Shown here in pieces: positions 45,712 through 53,576 of a stretch of DNA of 64,000 bases. The notes below the pieces were generated by a model, which did not search any database, was not told where the DNA came from, and saw only the letters and a program-made list of their open reading frames with translations. Origin of the DNA: Pseudomonadota bacterium (GTDB lineage: Bacteria; Pseudomonadota; Gammaproteobacteria; Burkholderiales; Rhodocyclaceae); the NCBI GenBank assembly GCA_018240785.1, contig JAFEFC010000022.1, positions 62,001 to 126,000 of the forward strand, given 5' to 3'. Within the stretch, counting starts at the first letter, position 1, and every line of letters starts with the position of its first letter. The translations under genes were made by a program, and so were the position numbers.

Positions 45712-46602
45712 ATGAAGGTTCTGCTGCTGGGCAGTGAAGGGCAGGTGGGTTGGGAGCTGCAGCGCTCGCTTGCACCGCTGGGTGAAGTCGTGGCGCTCGG
45801 CCGCAGGCGTGACGACGGCCTGTGCGGCGACTTGTCCCGTCCGGACGAGCTCATTGCCAGCGTGCGTTGTCTGATGCCGGACGTGATCGTCAATGCCGCC
45901 GCCTATACCGCGGTGGACAAGGCCGAAAGCGAACCCGAGCTCGCGCGGGCGATCAACGCCGAGGCGGTTCGCCGGCTGGCCGTCGAAGCGGCTGTTTCGC
46001 GCACCTGGTTGCTGCATTACTCCACCGACTACGTCTTCGACGGTAGCGGCGACCGGCCGTGGCGCGAGGACGATGCCACCGCGCCGATATCGGTCTACGG
46101 CAGCACCAAGCTGGCGGGCGAGGAGGCGATCCGCGCCAGCGGCTGCCGTCACCTGATCCTGCGCACCTCCTGGGTGTATGCGGCGCGCGGCGGCAATTTC
46201 GCGCGCACGATGCTGCGGCTGGCCGCCGAGCGTGACCGCCTCACCGTGATCGACGACCAGGTCGGCGCGCCCACCGGCGCCGAGCTGATCGCCGACGTCA
46301 GCGCCCATGCCCTGCGCAGCGCACTGCGCGAGCCCGGCCTGTCGGGCACATATCACCTGGCGGCGGCCGGCGAGACGAGCTGGCACGGCTATGCACGCTT
46401 CGTCATCGACGAGGCGTGCGCGCTGGGCCTTGCGCTGAAGGTGACGGACATCGCACCCATCCCCACCACGGATTACCCCACACCCGCGCGGCGACCGCTG
46501 AATTCGCGGCTCGACACCTCGCGCCTGCGCGAGCGCTTCGGCCTCGCGCTGCCCGACTGGCAGGCCGGCGTGCGACGCATGCTGCGCGAAGTGCTGCAGT
46601 AG
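45712..46602 (+). CDS. rfbD: dTDP-4-dehydrorhamnose reductase
   Basis: The 296-residue SDR enzyme makes dTDP-L-rhamnose for surface polysaccharide. It has MKVLLLGSEGQVGWELQRSL, VNAAAYTAVDKAESEPE, YSTDYVFDGSGDRPWREDDAT and the catalytic YGSTKLAGE. The ATG at 45712 gives the canonical N-terminus; an in-frame start lies 8 codons upstream. The usual partners rfbB, rfbA and rfbC are not adjacent. The region before it is a transposon remnant, and manC follows. Confidence 0.94.
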   Translation: MKVLLLGSEGQVGWELQRSLAPLGEVVALGRRRDDGLCGDLSRPDELIASVRCLMPDVIVNAAAYTAVDKAESEPELARAINAEAVRRLAVEAAVSRTWLLHYSTDYVFDGSGDRPWREDDATAPISVYGSTKLAGEEAIRASGCRHLILRTSWVYAARGGNFARTMLRLAAERDRLTVIDDQVGAPTGAELIADVSAHALRSALREPGLSGTYHLAAAGETSWHGYARFVIDEACALGLALKVTDIAPIPTTDYPTPARRPLNSRLDTSRLRERFGLALPDWQAGVRRMLREVLQ

Positions 46603-46661
46603 CGCGGGTATCAGCCCGTACCTGCAGCACATTTTCGACGATTCCACACGAGACCCAGCAG

Positions 46662-48110
46662 ATGACGATCAAGAGCGTAATTCTTTCCGGCGGTTCGGGA
46701 ACCCGCCTGTGGCCGGCCTCGCGCGAAACCTATCCGAAGCAGTTGCTGCCGCTGACCGGCGAGAACTCGCTGCTGCAGGAAACCGCGTTGCGGCTGAAGG
46801 GCTTCGAGGCGATGGACGTCGACCCGCGCCCCATCGTCGTGAGCAACGAGGAATACCGTTTCATCATCGCCGAGCAGTTGCGCCAGATCGGCGTGCGTTC
46901 ACCGCAGATCGTGCTCGAACCGGTTGGCCGCAACACGGCGCCGGCGCTGACGCTGGCTGCGCATGTGGCGAGCGAGGAGGGCGATCCGGTGCTGCTGGTG
47001 ATGCCGGCCGACCACGTCATCGCCGATCTTGGCGCATTCCAGCGCGGCATCGCCGAGGGCGCACGGCTCGCGGCCGCGGGCGCGCTCGTGACCTTTGGCA
47101 TCGTGCCCGACCGCCCCGAGACCGGCTACGGCTACATTCGCGCCGGAGATGTGCCGGCGGACGCCGAGACCGCCCGCAGCCTGCTCGAATTCGTCGAGAA
47201 GCCCGACGCGCAGACCGCCCAGGCCTATGTTGACAGCGGCCAGTTCTTCTGGAACAGCGGCATCTTCATGATGAAGGCGTCGGTGTGGCTGCGCGCCATC
47301 GCGCAATGCAATCCTGCGATGGCCTCCGCCTGTTCCGAGGCCGCGGCAGCATCGGCGCGCGACGCCGACTTCCTGCGCGTGGATCGCGCCGCATTCGAGC
47401 GCTGCCCGTCGGATTCGATCGACTACGCGGTGATGGAGCGGATGCCGTCCGCGCCGGAGCTGGGGGCAGGCGTCGTCGTGCCCTTGTCCGCAGGCTGGTC
47501 GGATGTCGGCGCGTGGGACGCGCTGTGGGCGGTGTCCGACAAGGACGCGCAGGGCAACAGCGCGCGCGGCGAGGTGATGTTCGAAGCGAGCCGCAACACC
47601 CTGGTGCATGCCAGCAACCGCCTGGTGGCGGCGATCGGCTGCGAGGACATGGTGGTGGTCGAGACGCCCGACGCGGTGATGGTCGCCCACAAGAGCCACA
47701 CGCAGGACGTCAAGAAGGTGGTCGCACGGCTCAAGGCGGAAGGCCGCAGCCTTGCCCAGAGCCACCGCAAGGTTTATCGGCCATGGGGCTGGTACGACTC
47801 GATCGACGCGGGCGAGCGCTTCCAGGTCAAGCGCATCGTCGTCAATCCTGGCGCCAAGCTGAGCCTGCAGATGCATCATCACCGCGCCGAACACTGGATC
47901 GTCGTGCGCGGCACTGCCGAGGTGACCTGCGGAGAAAAGGTCTTCCTGCTGGCGGAGAACGAATCGACCTACATCCCGCTCGGCCACACGCACCGCCTGG
48001 CCAACCCGGGCCGGCTGCCGCTGGAGATCATCGAAGTGCAGTCGGGCGGCTATCTCGGCGAGGACGACATCGTGCGCTTCGAGGACAACTACGGCCGCAT
48101 TGGCCATTGA
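46662..48110 (+). CDS. manC: Mannose-1-phosphate guanylyltransferase/mannose-6-phosphate isomerase
   Basis: The 482-residue bifunctional type II enzyme has an N-terminal nucleotidyltransferase (SVILSGGSGTRLWPASRETYPKQLLPL, VMPADHVI, FVEKPD, FFWNSGIFMMKAS). Its C-terminal cupin isomerase has YRPWGWYDSIDAGERFQVKRI and LSLQMHHHRAEHWIVV. It supplies GDP-mannose for polysaccharide synthesis. The ATG at 46662 matches the family start. It ends just before tRNA-Leu. Confidence 0.96.
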   Translation: MTIKSVILSGGSGTRLWPASRETYPKQLLPLTGENSLLQETALRLKGFEAMDVDPRPIVVSNEEYRFIIAEQLRQIGVRSPQIVLEPVGRNTAPALTLAAHVASEEGDPVLLVMPADHVIADLGAFQRGIAEGARLAAAGALVTFGIVPDRPETGYGYIRAGDVPADAETARSLLEFVEKPDAQTAQAYVDSGQFFWNSGIFMMKASVWLRAIAQCNPAMASACSEAAAASARDADFLRVDRAAFERCPSDSIDYAVMERMPSAPELGAGVVVPLSAGWSDVGAWDALWAVSDKDAQGNSARGEVMFEASRNTLVHASNRLVAAIGCEDMVVVETPDAVMVAHKSHTQDVKKVVARLKAEGRSLAQSHRKVYRPWGWYDSIDAGERFQVKRIVVNPGAKLSLQMHHHRAEHWIVVRGTAEVTCGEKVFLLAENESTYIPLGHTHRLANPGRLPLEIIEVQSGGYLGEDDIVRFEDNYGRIGH

Positions 48111-48112
48111 CG

Positions 48113-48126
48113 GGCGAGCGCTCGCC
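48113..48126. repeat. Perfect palindrome after manC
   Basis: GGCGAGCGCTCGCC is a perfect 14-base palindrome 2 bases after the manC stop. It could form a short hairpin at the mRNA end, but there is no U-tract. Confidence 0.4.
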
Positions 48127-48184
48127 ACCGATAGGCGACCGCTACCGGCCGGCTCGCACAGGACGTGGGGCCGGTCGGCGCGTG

Positions 48185-48190
48185 TATAAT
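48185..48190 (+). promoter_or_regulatory. -10 element of tRNA-Leu
   Basis: A consensus TATAAT lies 28 bases before the mature tRNA 5' end. A GC-rich discriminator (GCGCGCGC) follows, as at stringently controlled stable-RNA promoters. The -35 is not obvious. Confidence 0.6.
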
Positions 48191-48217
48191 GCGCGCGCTT
48201 CAAGCACGGCCGGTGAC

Positions 48218-48302
48218 GCGGGGATGGCGGAATTGGTAGACGCACTGGATTTAGGTTCCAGCGCCGCAAGGCGTGAGAGTTCGAGTCTCTTTCCCCGCAC
48301 CA
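48218..48302 (+). tRNA. tRNA-Leu (anticodon UAG)
   Basis: The 85-base gene folds as a type II tRNA. The acceptor arm GCGGGGA pairs with TCCCCGC, the D-arm has AATTGGTAGACGC, and the anticodon stem CTGGA/TCCAG encloses TTTAGGT, giving anticodon UAG for Leu codon CUA. A long variable arm and the TTCGAGTCT T-loop follow, and CCA is encoded. The U at position 33 and G18-G19 are present. Confidence 0.97.
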
Positions 48303-48568
48303 TTCACTGACCGTGGTATTCCCATAACAGCGATAATGTGCATTATGTAAACTTTAATGGCCGGGCGAGGGTCAGCCAGCAAGCGTTCGGGCGGTATCGC
48401 GCTCCGCTACTCCGGCAACGATGCACCCGCGAGCACTTCTCGAAAACAGGCGTTGTCCCGTTCGACGCAGCCTTGCAGTGCGGCGATAGCGAGAAGATCT
48501 TGCCGCCTTCGCCATTCGCCGGCAGAGCCAACCCGGCTCGATCCCATTCATTGCTCGGTCACGCGGGC
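48303..48568. other. Intergenic stretch after tRNA-Leu
   Basis: These 266 bases carry no recognisable gene. The first 55 bases are unusually AT-rich for the window and contain an inverted repeat, ATAATG-TG-CATTAT (48333-48346). The remainder is GC-rich with short frames only and no duplicated tRNA 3' end. Confidence 0.5.
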
Positions 48569-50551
48569 TCAGGAGCCTCGCTTGTCCGCGTGTCCGCCGG
48601 TCAGCGCATCGGCCACCAGTTCGGCGATGTCGAACACCTTGCGCTCGGGGCCTTCACGCGATGCGCTCGAGCTCAGCATCAGCAGGCAGAACGAGCATGA
48701 GGTCGCGATCTTGCCGGCGCCGGTGTCGAGCGCTTCGCGGGTGCGCACGTCGTTGATCCGCGCCGTGCCGGTCTTGCCCGCGCTCCAGTAGTTGCAGCCG
48801 CCTGCACCGCAGCACATGCTGTCCTTGCGGCTACGCGACATCTCGATCAGCTTGCCGACCGAGGACAGGACGCGCCGGGGCTCTTCGACGATGTCGTTGT
48901 GGCGCGCCAGATAACAGGGATCGTGGAACGTGATGAGATCGTCCTCGTCGCGCTCGACCTGCAGGCGGCCTGCGGCGATGAGCTCCTCGATCAGGACCGA
49001 GTGCGGAATCGTCACCCAGTCGGCGCCCAGTTCGGGGTAGTAGCGGTCGAAGCTGTTGAAGCAGTGCGCGCACATGGTGACGACCTTCTGGATCCCGCGT
49101 TCGCGGAAGGTCTCGATGTTGTCCTGCGCCATCTCGACGAACTGGATCTCGTTGCCGGCCATCTTCGCCGGGTCCCCGGTGCAGCGCGCCTCGCCCAGCA
49201 CGCCCCACGACACGCCAGCGGCATCGAGGATGCGCACCATGGCGCGCGCCACTTCCTGCGCCCGCTCCTCGTAGGTGACTGCGCAGCCCAACCATAGCAG
49301 GTACTCGGTCGTGCCTGCCTCGAACAGCGGGACGTCGAGTCCCTTGCACCAGTCGTCGGGATTGGCGGCCGTGCCGGTGAACGGATGGCCGCGCGACTCC
49401 AGGTTGCGGTTCACCATCGCCAGGCTGTCCGGCATCTCGGAGCGGTCCATCACCAGATTGCGGCGCAGCTCCAGGATGATTTCCGCCGGCGCGTTGCTCA
49501 CCGGGCATTCCTCGATGCAGGCGGCGCAGGTCGTGCAATCGAAGATGGCCTCGCTGCCGATGTCGTCGATCAGTTGTGGATCGTCCGCCCTGCCCTGCGC
49601 AAGATAGTCGGCGCAGGTCAGCATGACTACCTTGGGCGACAGCGCCTTGCCGGTCTGCGCCGCCGGGCAGACCTCCTGGCAACGCCCGCAGCCGACGCAG
49701 GCGGACGCATCGAACAGGCTCTTTTGCGGCAGGTCCGCCAGGCGCGCGGCCCCCAGGCGCAGCTCGCCCTCCTCGGCGTCGAAATCGATCGGCGCGAGCT
49801 GGATGCCGGGGCGCTTGCGCGCCAGTGCCGAATTGAGCGGGCCCAGCAGCATGTGCGACAGCGGCGTGTACGCGATCAGCGCGATGAACCCCACGCCCAG
49901 CAGGCCGTGCCCCCACCACATGAGCAGGTCGCCCCGCGCGACCGCGCCGGCCCCCAGTCCGCTCAGGCCGGATGCAAGGGCATTGCCGACGAACTCTCCG
50001 TTCGACGGCTGCGACAACGCCGCCAGCCGGAACGCCTCGGCAGTGAAACCGGCGACCGCCGTCAGCAGCAGCAGCACCTCCATCGCCAGAAAGCCCTTGC
50101 GCTCGCCCCCCTTGACCAGCCGTTCGTAGCGGCCAAGACGACGCACCAGAAAGAACGTCACGCCCAGCACCATCGCCAGCCCTGCCAGTTCGCGCCCCCA
50201 GCGCATCACCACGGTGCCGAACCAGCCTCCGTAGACGTCGGCGCCGACGAAGCTGATCGCGAAGCTGCCATGCCCGAGAATCTCGATCACTGCGCCGCCG
50301 AGCAGCAAGGTGTGCGCAAGACCGGCCAACGGGCGCTTCCACAGCCGCTCGGTGAGCAGTGCGCGATGGGCGAAGGCGTCCGGATTGAGTTCCCGTCCAA
50401 AGAGCCGCTTCGCGCCCCCATCACCAGCCCCTTCGGCACGCCCCTGTGCGGCGCGCAGGCGATGCCGGCGCATGCCGACGAACAGCGCGGCCAAGGCGGC
50501 GCTCAACAGGACCGCGAGGATGGTGTATTCGATCACCGACGGAGAAGACAT
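48569..50551 (-). CDS. Membrane-bound HdrD-like Fe-S oxidoreductase (ETF-linked)
   Basis: The 660-residue protein has an N-terminal NarI-like membrane domain (about residues 8-245, five to six helices with spaced His). A ferredoxin domain follows with two [4Fe-4S] motifs, CVGCGRCQEVCP and CTTCAACIEECP. The C-terminal half contains two CCG cysteine-rich domains, the second with HDPCYLARHNDIVEEPR and CCGAGGCNYW. This layout matches (Fe-S)-binding oxidoreductases that take electrons from ETF to the quinone pool. It lies downstream of etfA, which supports that role. The exact acceptor is inferred. Confidence 0.85.
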   Translation of the reverse strand: MSSPSVIEYTILAVLLSAALAALFVGMRRHRLRAAQGRAEGAGDGGAKRLFGRELNPDAFAHRALLTERLWKRPLAGLAHTLLLGGAVIEILGHGSFAISFVGADVYGGWFGTVVMRWGRELAGLAMVLGVTFFLVRRLGRYERLVKGGERKGFLAMEVLLLLTAVAGFTAEAFRLAALSQPSNGEFVGNALASGLSGLGAGAVARGDLLMWWGHGLLGVGFIALIAYTPLSHMLLGPLNSALARKRPGIQLAPIDFDAEEGELRLGAARLADLPQKSLFDASACVGCGRCQEVCPAAQTGKALSPKVVMLTCADYLAQGRADDPQLIDDIGSEAIFDCTTCAACIEECPVSNAPAEIILELRRNLVMDRSEMPDSLAMVNRNLESRGHPFTGTAANPDDWCKGLDVPLFEAGTTEYLLWLGCAVTYEERAQEVARAMVRILDAAGVSWGVLGEARCTGDPAKMAGNEIQFVEMAQDNIETFRERGIQKVVTMCAHCFNSFDRYYPELGADWVTIPHSVLIEELIAAGRLQVERDEDDLITFHDPCYLARHNDIVEEPRRVLSSVGKLIEMSRSRKDSMCCGAGGCNYWSAGKTGTARINDVRTREALDTGAGKIATSCSFCLLMLSSSASREGPERKVFDIAELVADALTGGHADKRGS

Positions 50552-50605
50552 GGACGGGTCTCCCTGCTCAGTTTGCGTTCGGGCGCTGCAGTCGTTGCTG
50601 CGGGA

Positions 50606-51799
50606 TCAGCGCTTGAGGATGGCCGCCGTGGCGTTGCCGCCAAGGCCGTTCGTCTGGGCCAGACCGACGCGTGCGCCAGGCACCTGGCGCGCGCCGGCCT
50701 CGCCGCGCAACTGCCAGGTGAGTTCCGCAATCTGGAACACGCCCATGGCGGTGGTCGCCTCGCCGAAGGACACGAAGCCGCCGGAGGGATTGATCGGCAT
50801 GCGGCCGCTAGGCGCGGTCTCGCCGGCCTCGACGAGATGTTCCGCCTCGCCCGGCTCGCACAGGCCCCACTCCTCGGGGAAGGCGAGCTCGTAATAGCAG
50901 GTGTTGTCCTGCAGCTCGGTGAAACTGACTTCGCGCGGGCCGATGCCGGCACGCTCGAAGGCTCGCATCACCGCTGCCTTGGCCTCGGTGTGAAAGCTCG
51001 CCCCTGAAGGCACCGGCCCGGCCAGGCTGCGCGGCAGCGCATCGTCGAAGCCGATCGTGGCCACGGTGCTCGTCGCCACCGTGACGGGCTTGCGGGTGAA
51101 GCGCCGCGCCATCGCCGCCGAACAGATCACCGCCGCGGCCGCCCCGTTGGAGACCGGACAGATCTCGAACAGGCGCAGCGGGTCGCTGACATAGGGCGAG
51201 GCGAGCACCTCGTCGATGCTCACTTCCTTCTGGAAGCGGGCATACGGGTTGCCGACGGCGCACTTGCGCGCCTTGACGGTGACCCTGGCCAACTGCGCCT
51301 CGGTGGTACCGTGGTCGTGCATGCGCCGGCGTGCGAGCGTGGCCCAGAACGCCGGCCCGGGCATGCCCACGCAGCGCTGGCGCAGGAACTCCGGATCGTT
51401 GATGTCTTCCACGCCGGAGGTCTGGATCATGCCCTTGGGCATCACCTCGCCGCCGACCACCAGAACCATGTCGTACATGCCCCCGGCAACCATCGAGTAA
51501 CCGACGTTGAAGGCGTTGCCGCCCGCCGCGCAGCCGGCCGACAGGTTGAAGACCGGAATCCCGGTGCAGCCCAGATCCTCGACGATGTCGTTGCCGTTCA
51601 GGCCCCAGCCCTTGCCGCCCGAGAAACGCGAGCTGGCGGCCGATACCGCCTCGATCTGGCGCCACGAGACACCCGCGTCCTTCAATGCCATGTCGACCGC
51701 GGCACGGCACAACTCGGTGACCGACTTGTTGCCGACGATCGCATCACCGGTCTTGCCGAACCGGTGCATGCCCACACCCAGCACCACGACTTCCTGCAT
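50606..51799 (-). CDS. SCPx/Ltp-like thiolase-family protein lacking the GHP histidine
   Basis: The 397-residue protein has a thiolase fold with the nucleophile Cys90 in NLSAGCAAGGNAFNVG. The C-terminal half keeps INPSGGF and LRGEAGARQVPGARVGL, as in lipid-transfer-protein (SCPx-type) thiolases. The usual GHPxGA segment is GEATTAMG (about 346-353), so the catalytic His is missing, and the late CxG is TNG. It may act as a retro-aldolase or an atypical thiolase. GGAG precedes the ATG at 51799. A DUF35 partner gene lies 13 bases upstream. Confidence 0.85.
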   Translation of the reverse strand: MQEVVVLGVGMHRFGKTGDAIVGNKSVTELCRAAVDMALKDAGVSWRQIEAVSAASSRFSGGKGWGLNGNDIVEDLGCTGIPVFNLSAGCAAGGNAFNVGYSMVAGGMYDMVLVVGGEVMPKGMIQTSGVEDINDPEFLRQRCVGMPGPAFWATLARRRMHDHGTTEAQLARVTVKARKCAVGNPYARFQKEVSIDEVLASPYVSDPLRLFEICPVSNGAAAAVICSAAMARRFTRKPVTVATSTVATIGFDDALPRSLAGPVPSGASFHTEAKAAVMRAFERAGIGPREVSFTELQDNTCYYELAFPEEWGLCEPGEAEHLVEAGETAPSGRMPINPSGGFVSFGEATTAMGVFQIAELTWQLRGEAGARQVPGARVGLAQTNGLGGNATAAILKR

Positions 51800-51812
51800 C
51801 TTCTTCGCTCCT

Positions 51813-52226
51813 TCAGGCAAGCCTGAACTTCCAGGACGTGAAAGCCTTCCCGTCCTCGTGAGAGATCGGATCGATGACCAGCTCGACGCGCGCGCCCACG
51901 CGCATCTCCGACGCCGCACCCAGCATCTGCCCCACGACGCGCAAACCCGCGTCCAGATCGACGACGCCGATCACGTAGGGCCGGAACGGCGCATCGAACT
52001 TGTGCGGCGCCGGCGGCGCGAAGTTCGCCACCGAATAGCTCCACAGGGTGCCCGCACCGCCAAAGGCCTCCGCCACGAGTTCCGATCCGGCGCACGCCGG
52101 GTTGCGGCAATGCGACGGCGCCGGGAAATACGGCGTGCCGCAACTGCGGCAGCGGGCGCCCAGCAGGCGACCGCCCTCCTCCTCGGTGAACAGGCCGGGG
52201 ACGCAGGGTTCGCGCAATTCGCTCAT
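51813..52226 (-). CDS. DUF35 (Zn-ribbon/OB-fold) acyl-CoA-associated protein
   Basis: The 137-residue protein has an N-terminal rubredoxin-like zinc ribbon with Cys pairs CRSC and CRNPAC, then an OB fold (LWSYSVANFAPPAPHKFDAPFRPYVIGVVDL). Such proteins bind acyl-CoA and pair with SCPx-type thiolases, hydratases or aldolases. The ATG at 52226 is preferred over one 2 codons upstream because TGAGGGG sits at a usable distance only from the later one. It lies 10 bases after etfA and 13 before the thiolase. Confidence 0.87.
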   Translation of the reverse strand: MSELREPCVPGLFTEEEGGRLLGARCRSCGTPYFPAPSHCRNPACAGSELVAEAFGGAGTLWSYSVANFAPPAPHKFDAPFRPYVIGVVDLDAGLRVVGQMLGAASEMRVGARVELVIDPISHEDGKAFTSWKFRLA

Positions 52227-52236
52227 CGCCATCCCC

Positions 52237-53184
52237 TCAGTTCCGGGCTGCGCGGATCAGCTCCGGCAGCAGCTCGACGCAGTCACCCACCACGCCGTAG
52301 CGGGCATAGCGGAAGATCGAGGCGTCCGGGTCCTTGTTGATGGCGATGATGGTCTTCGCCGCCGAGCAGCCGGCCATGTGCTGGCTCGCCCCCGAAATCC
52401 CGACGGCGATGTAGAGCCCCGGGCGCGTGATCTTGCCGGTGAGGCCGACCTGATGCGACGAGTCGATCCAGCCGTCGTCGACGATGGCGCGCGATCCGCC
52501 CCACATCCCGCCCAGGGCGTCGGCCATCTGCTTGACCAGCTCGAAGTTCTCGCGCCGGCCCAGGCCGCGCCCGCCGGAAACGATGATCTCCGCATCCTCC
52601 AGGCGTTGCGCCTGCACGCTCGGCGACGACACGACGTCGAAGCCGGCGGTGGTCGCGCCGGCGTCCACCGCGACGTGCTCGACCTCCACCTGGCATGCTT
52701 CGGCCGCCCTGCGGGCGACGATCGAGGTCGTCACCACCGACAGGACGTTCCTGGGCGCGGTCAGCAGGTACTCGGCGCGGGTGTCACCGCCGTATGCGGT
52801 GGCCTCAACCCGGAGCCCCTCGGCCGCGATCGACACCGCCACCACGTTGGCCAGCACCGGCAGGCCGATGCGCCCGGCCACCCGCGCGGCGACGACACGG
52901 CCTTCGACCGTCTGATTGAACAACAGCACGCCGGGCGCCCTCGCCCGGCAATACGCCGCAAACACCGTGACACAGGCATCCACGCCGCGCGGCGAGGCGT
53001 CGATCACGTCGAGCCGGCTCACGTCATGCAGCGCGGCGAGCGCGCGGGCCTCCTGTTCCAGCGCGGACGTCACCACCCAGCGCACTTGCGTGCCACGGCC
53101 GGCGGCGATCCCGGCCGCCAGGGTCAGCGCCTCTGCCGTGCCACCCTCGATCTTTTCACCCCAGGAAAACAGAACGACAGTCAT
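52237..53184 (-). CDS. etfA: Electron transfer flavoprotein alpha subunit, without adjacent beta
   Basis: The 315-residue ETF-alpha has domain I (residues 1-180) and the FAD-binding C-terminal domain with [55 protein letters not shown] and [20 protein letters not shown], all diagnostic. It should carry electrons from acyl-CoA dehydrogenases to the membrane oxidoreductase encoded downstream. The ATG at 53184 is chosen because GGAG lies at 53193-53196. No etfB lies beside it, which is unusual. Confidence 0.92.
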   Translation of the reverse strand: MTVVLFSWGEKIEGGTAEALTLAAGIAAGRGTQVRWVVTSALEQEARALAALHDVSRLDVIDASPRGVDACVTVFAAYCRARAPGVLLFNQTVEGRVVAARVAGRIGLPVLANVVAVSIAAEGLRVEATAYGGDTRAEYLLTAPRNVLSVVTTSIVARRAAEACQVEVEHVAVDAGATTAGFDVVSSPSVQAQRLEDAEIIVSGGRGLGRRENFELVKQMADALGGMWGGSRAIVDDGWIDSSHQVGLTGKITRPGLYIAVGISGASQHMAGCSAAKTIIAINKDPDASIFRYARYGVVGDCVELLPELIRAARN

Positions 53185-53576
53185 CTCATCCGCTCCTTGC
53201 ATCAATTTCATTCGATCCGGAACCGATCGCCGTGTCGCTGGCGCGATTCCACAACACCCGGATCGAAGTCTAGTGCAGCGATTTCCGCTGAAATGAATAC
53301 CGTCGAATCGGATGGGGCCTTTGCCAATTCATTTGCGGCCAGCAATCCGGCTTCGTCGAAGACGCCCGGAATCCGGCAATCCGGCCCGCATTTCCCCATT
53401 TCGCTGATTGCGCGCGCGGATGCGAAAGCTGTCCGCATCTGCCATTACTCCGGCCACTTCCGAAACCCGGCCGCAAGATTCGCGAATTAGCCGCTCGCTA
53501 GAATGGATTCACCAATCAGGGGGCGCGATTCGAAAAACGCGAACCGTCTTTTTCAGGAATTACCCAGAGGAAAACC
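53185..53576. other. Divergent intergenic region of the catabolic cluster
   Basis: These 392 bases separate etfA from the first acyl-CoA dehydrogenase gene and should hold both promoters. No well-spaced -35/-10 pair is clear on either strand, though GCTAGAAT near 53497-53504 could be a plus-strand -10. TTCG-AAAAACG-CGAA (about 53531-53545) is a loose dyad. AGAGG precedes the plus-strand ATG. No regulator gene is in the cluster. Confidence 0.45.

Noticed and set aside
48343-48531. A 62-codon minus-strand frame after tRNA-Leu
   Set aside because: No motif, no Shine-Dalgarno sequence and no operon context; probably chance.
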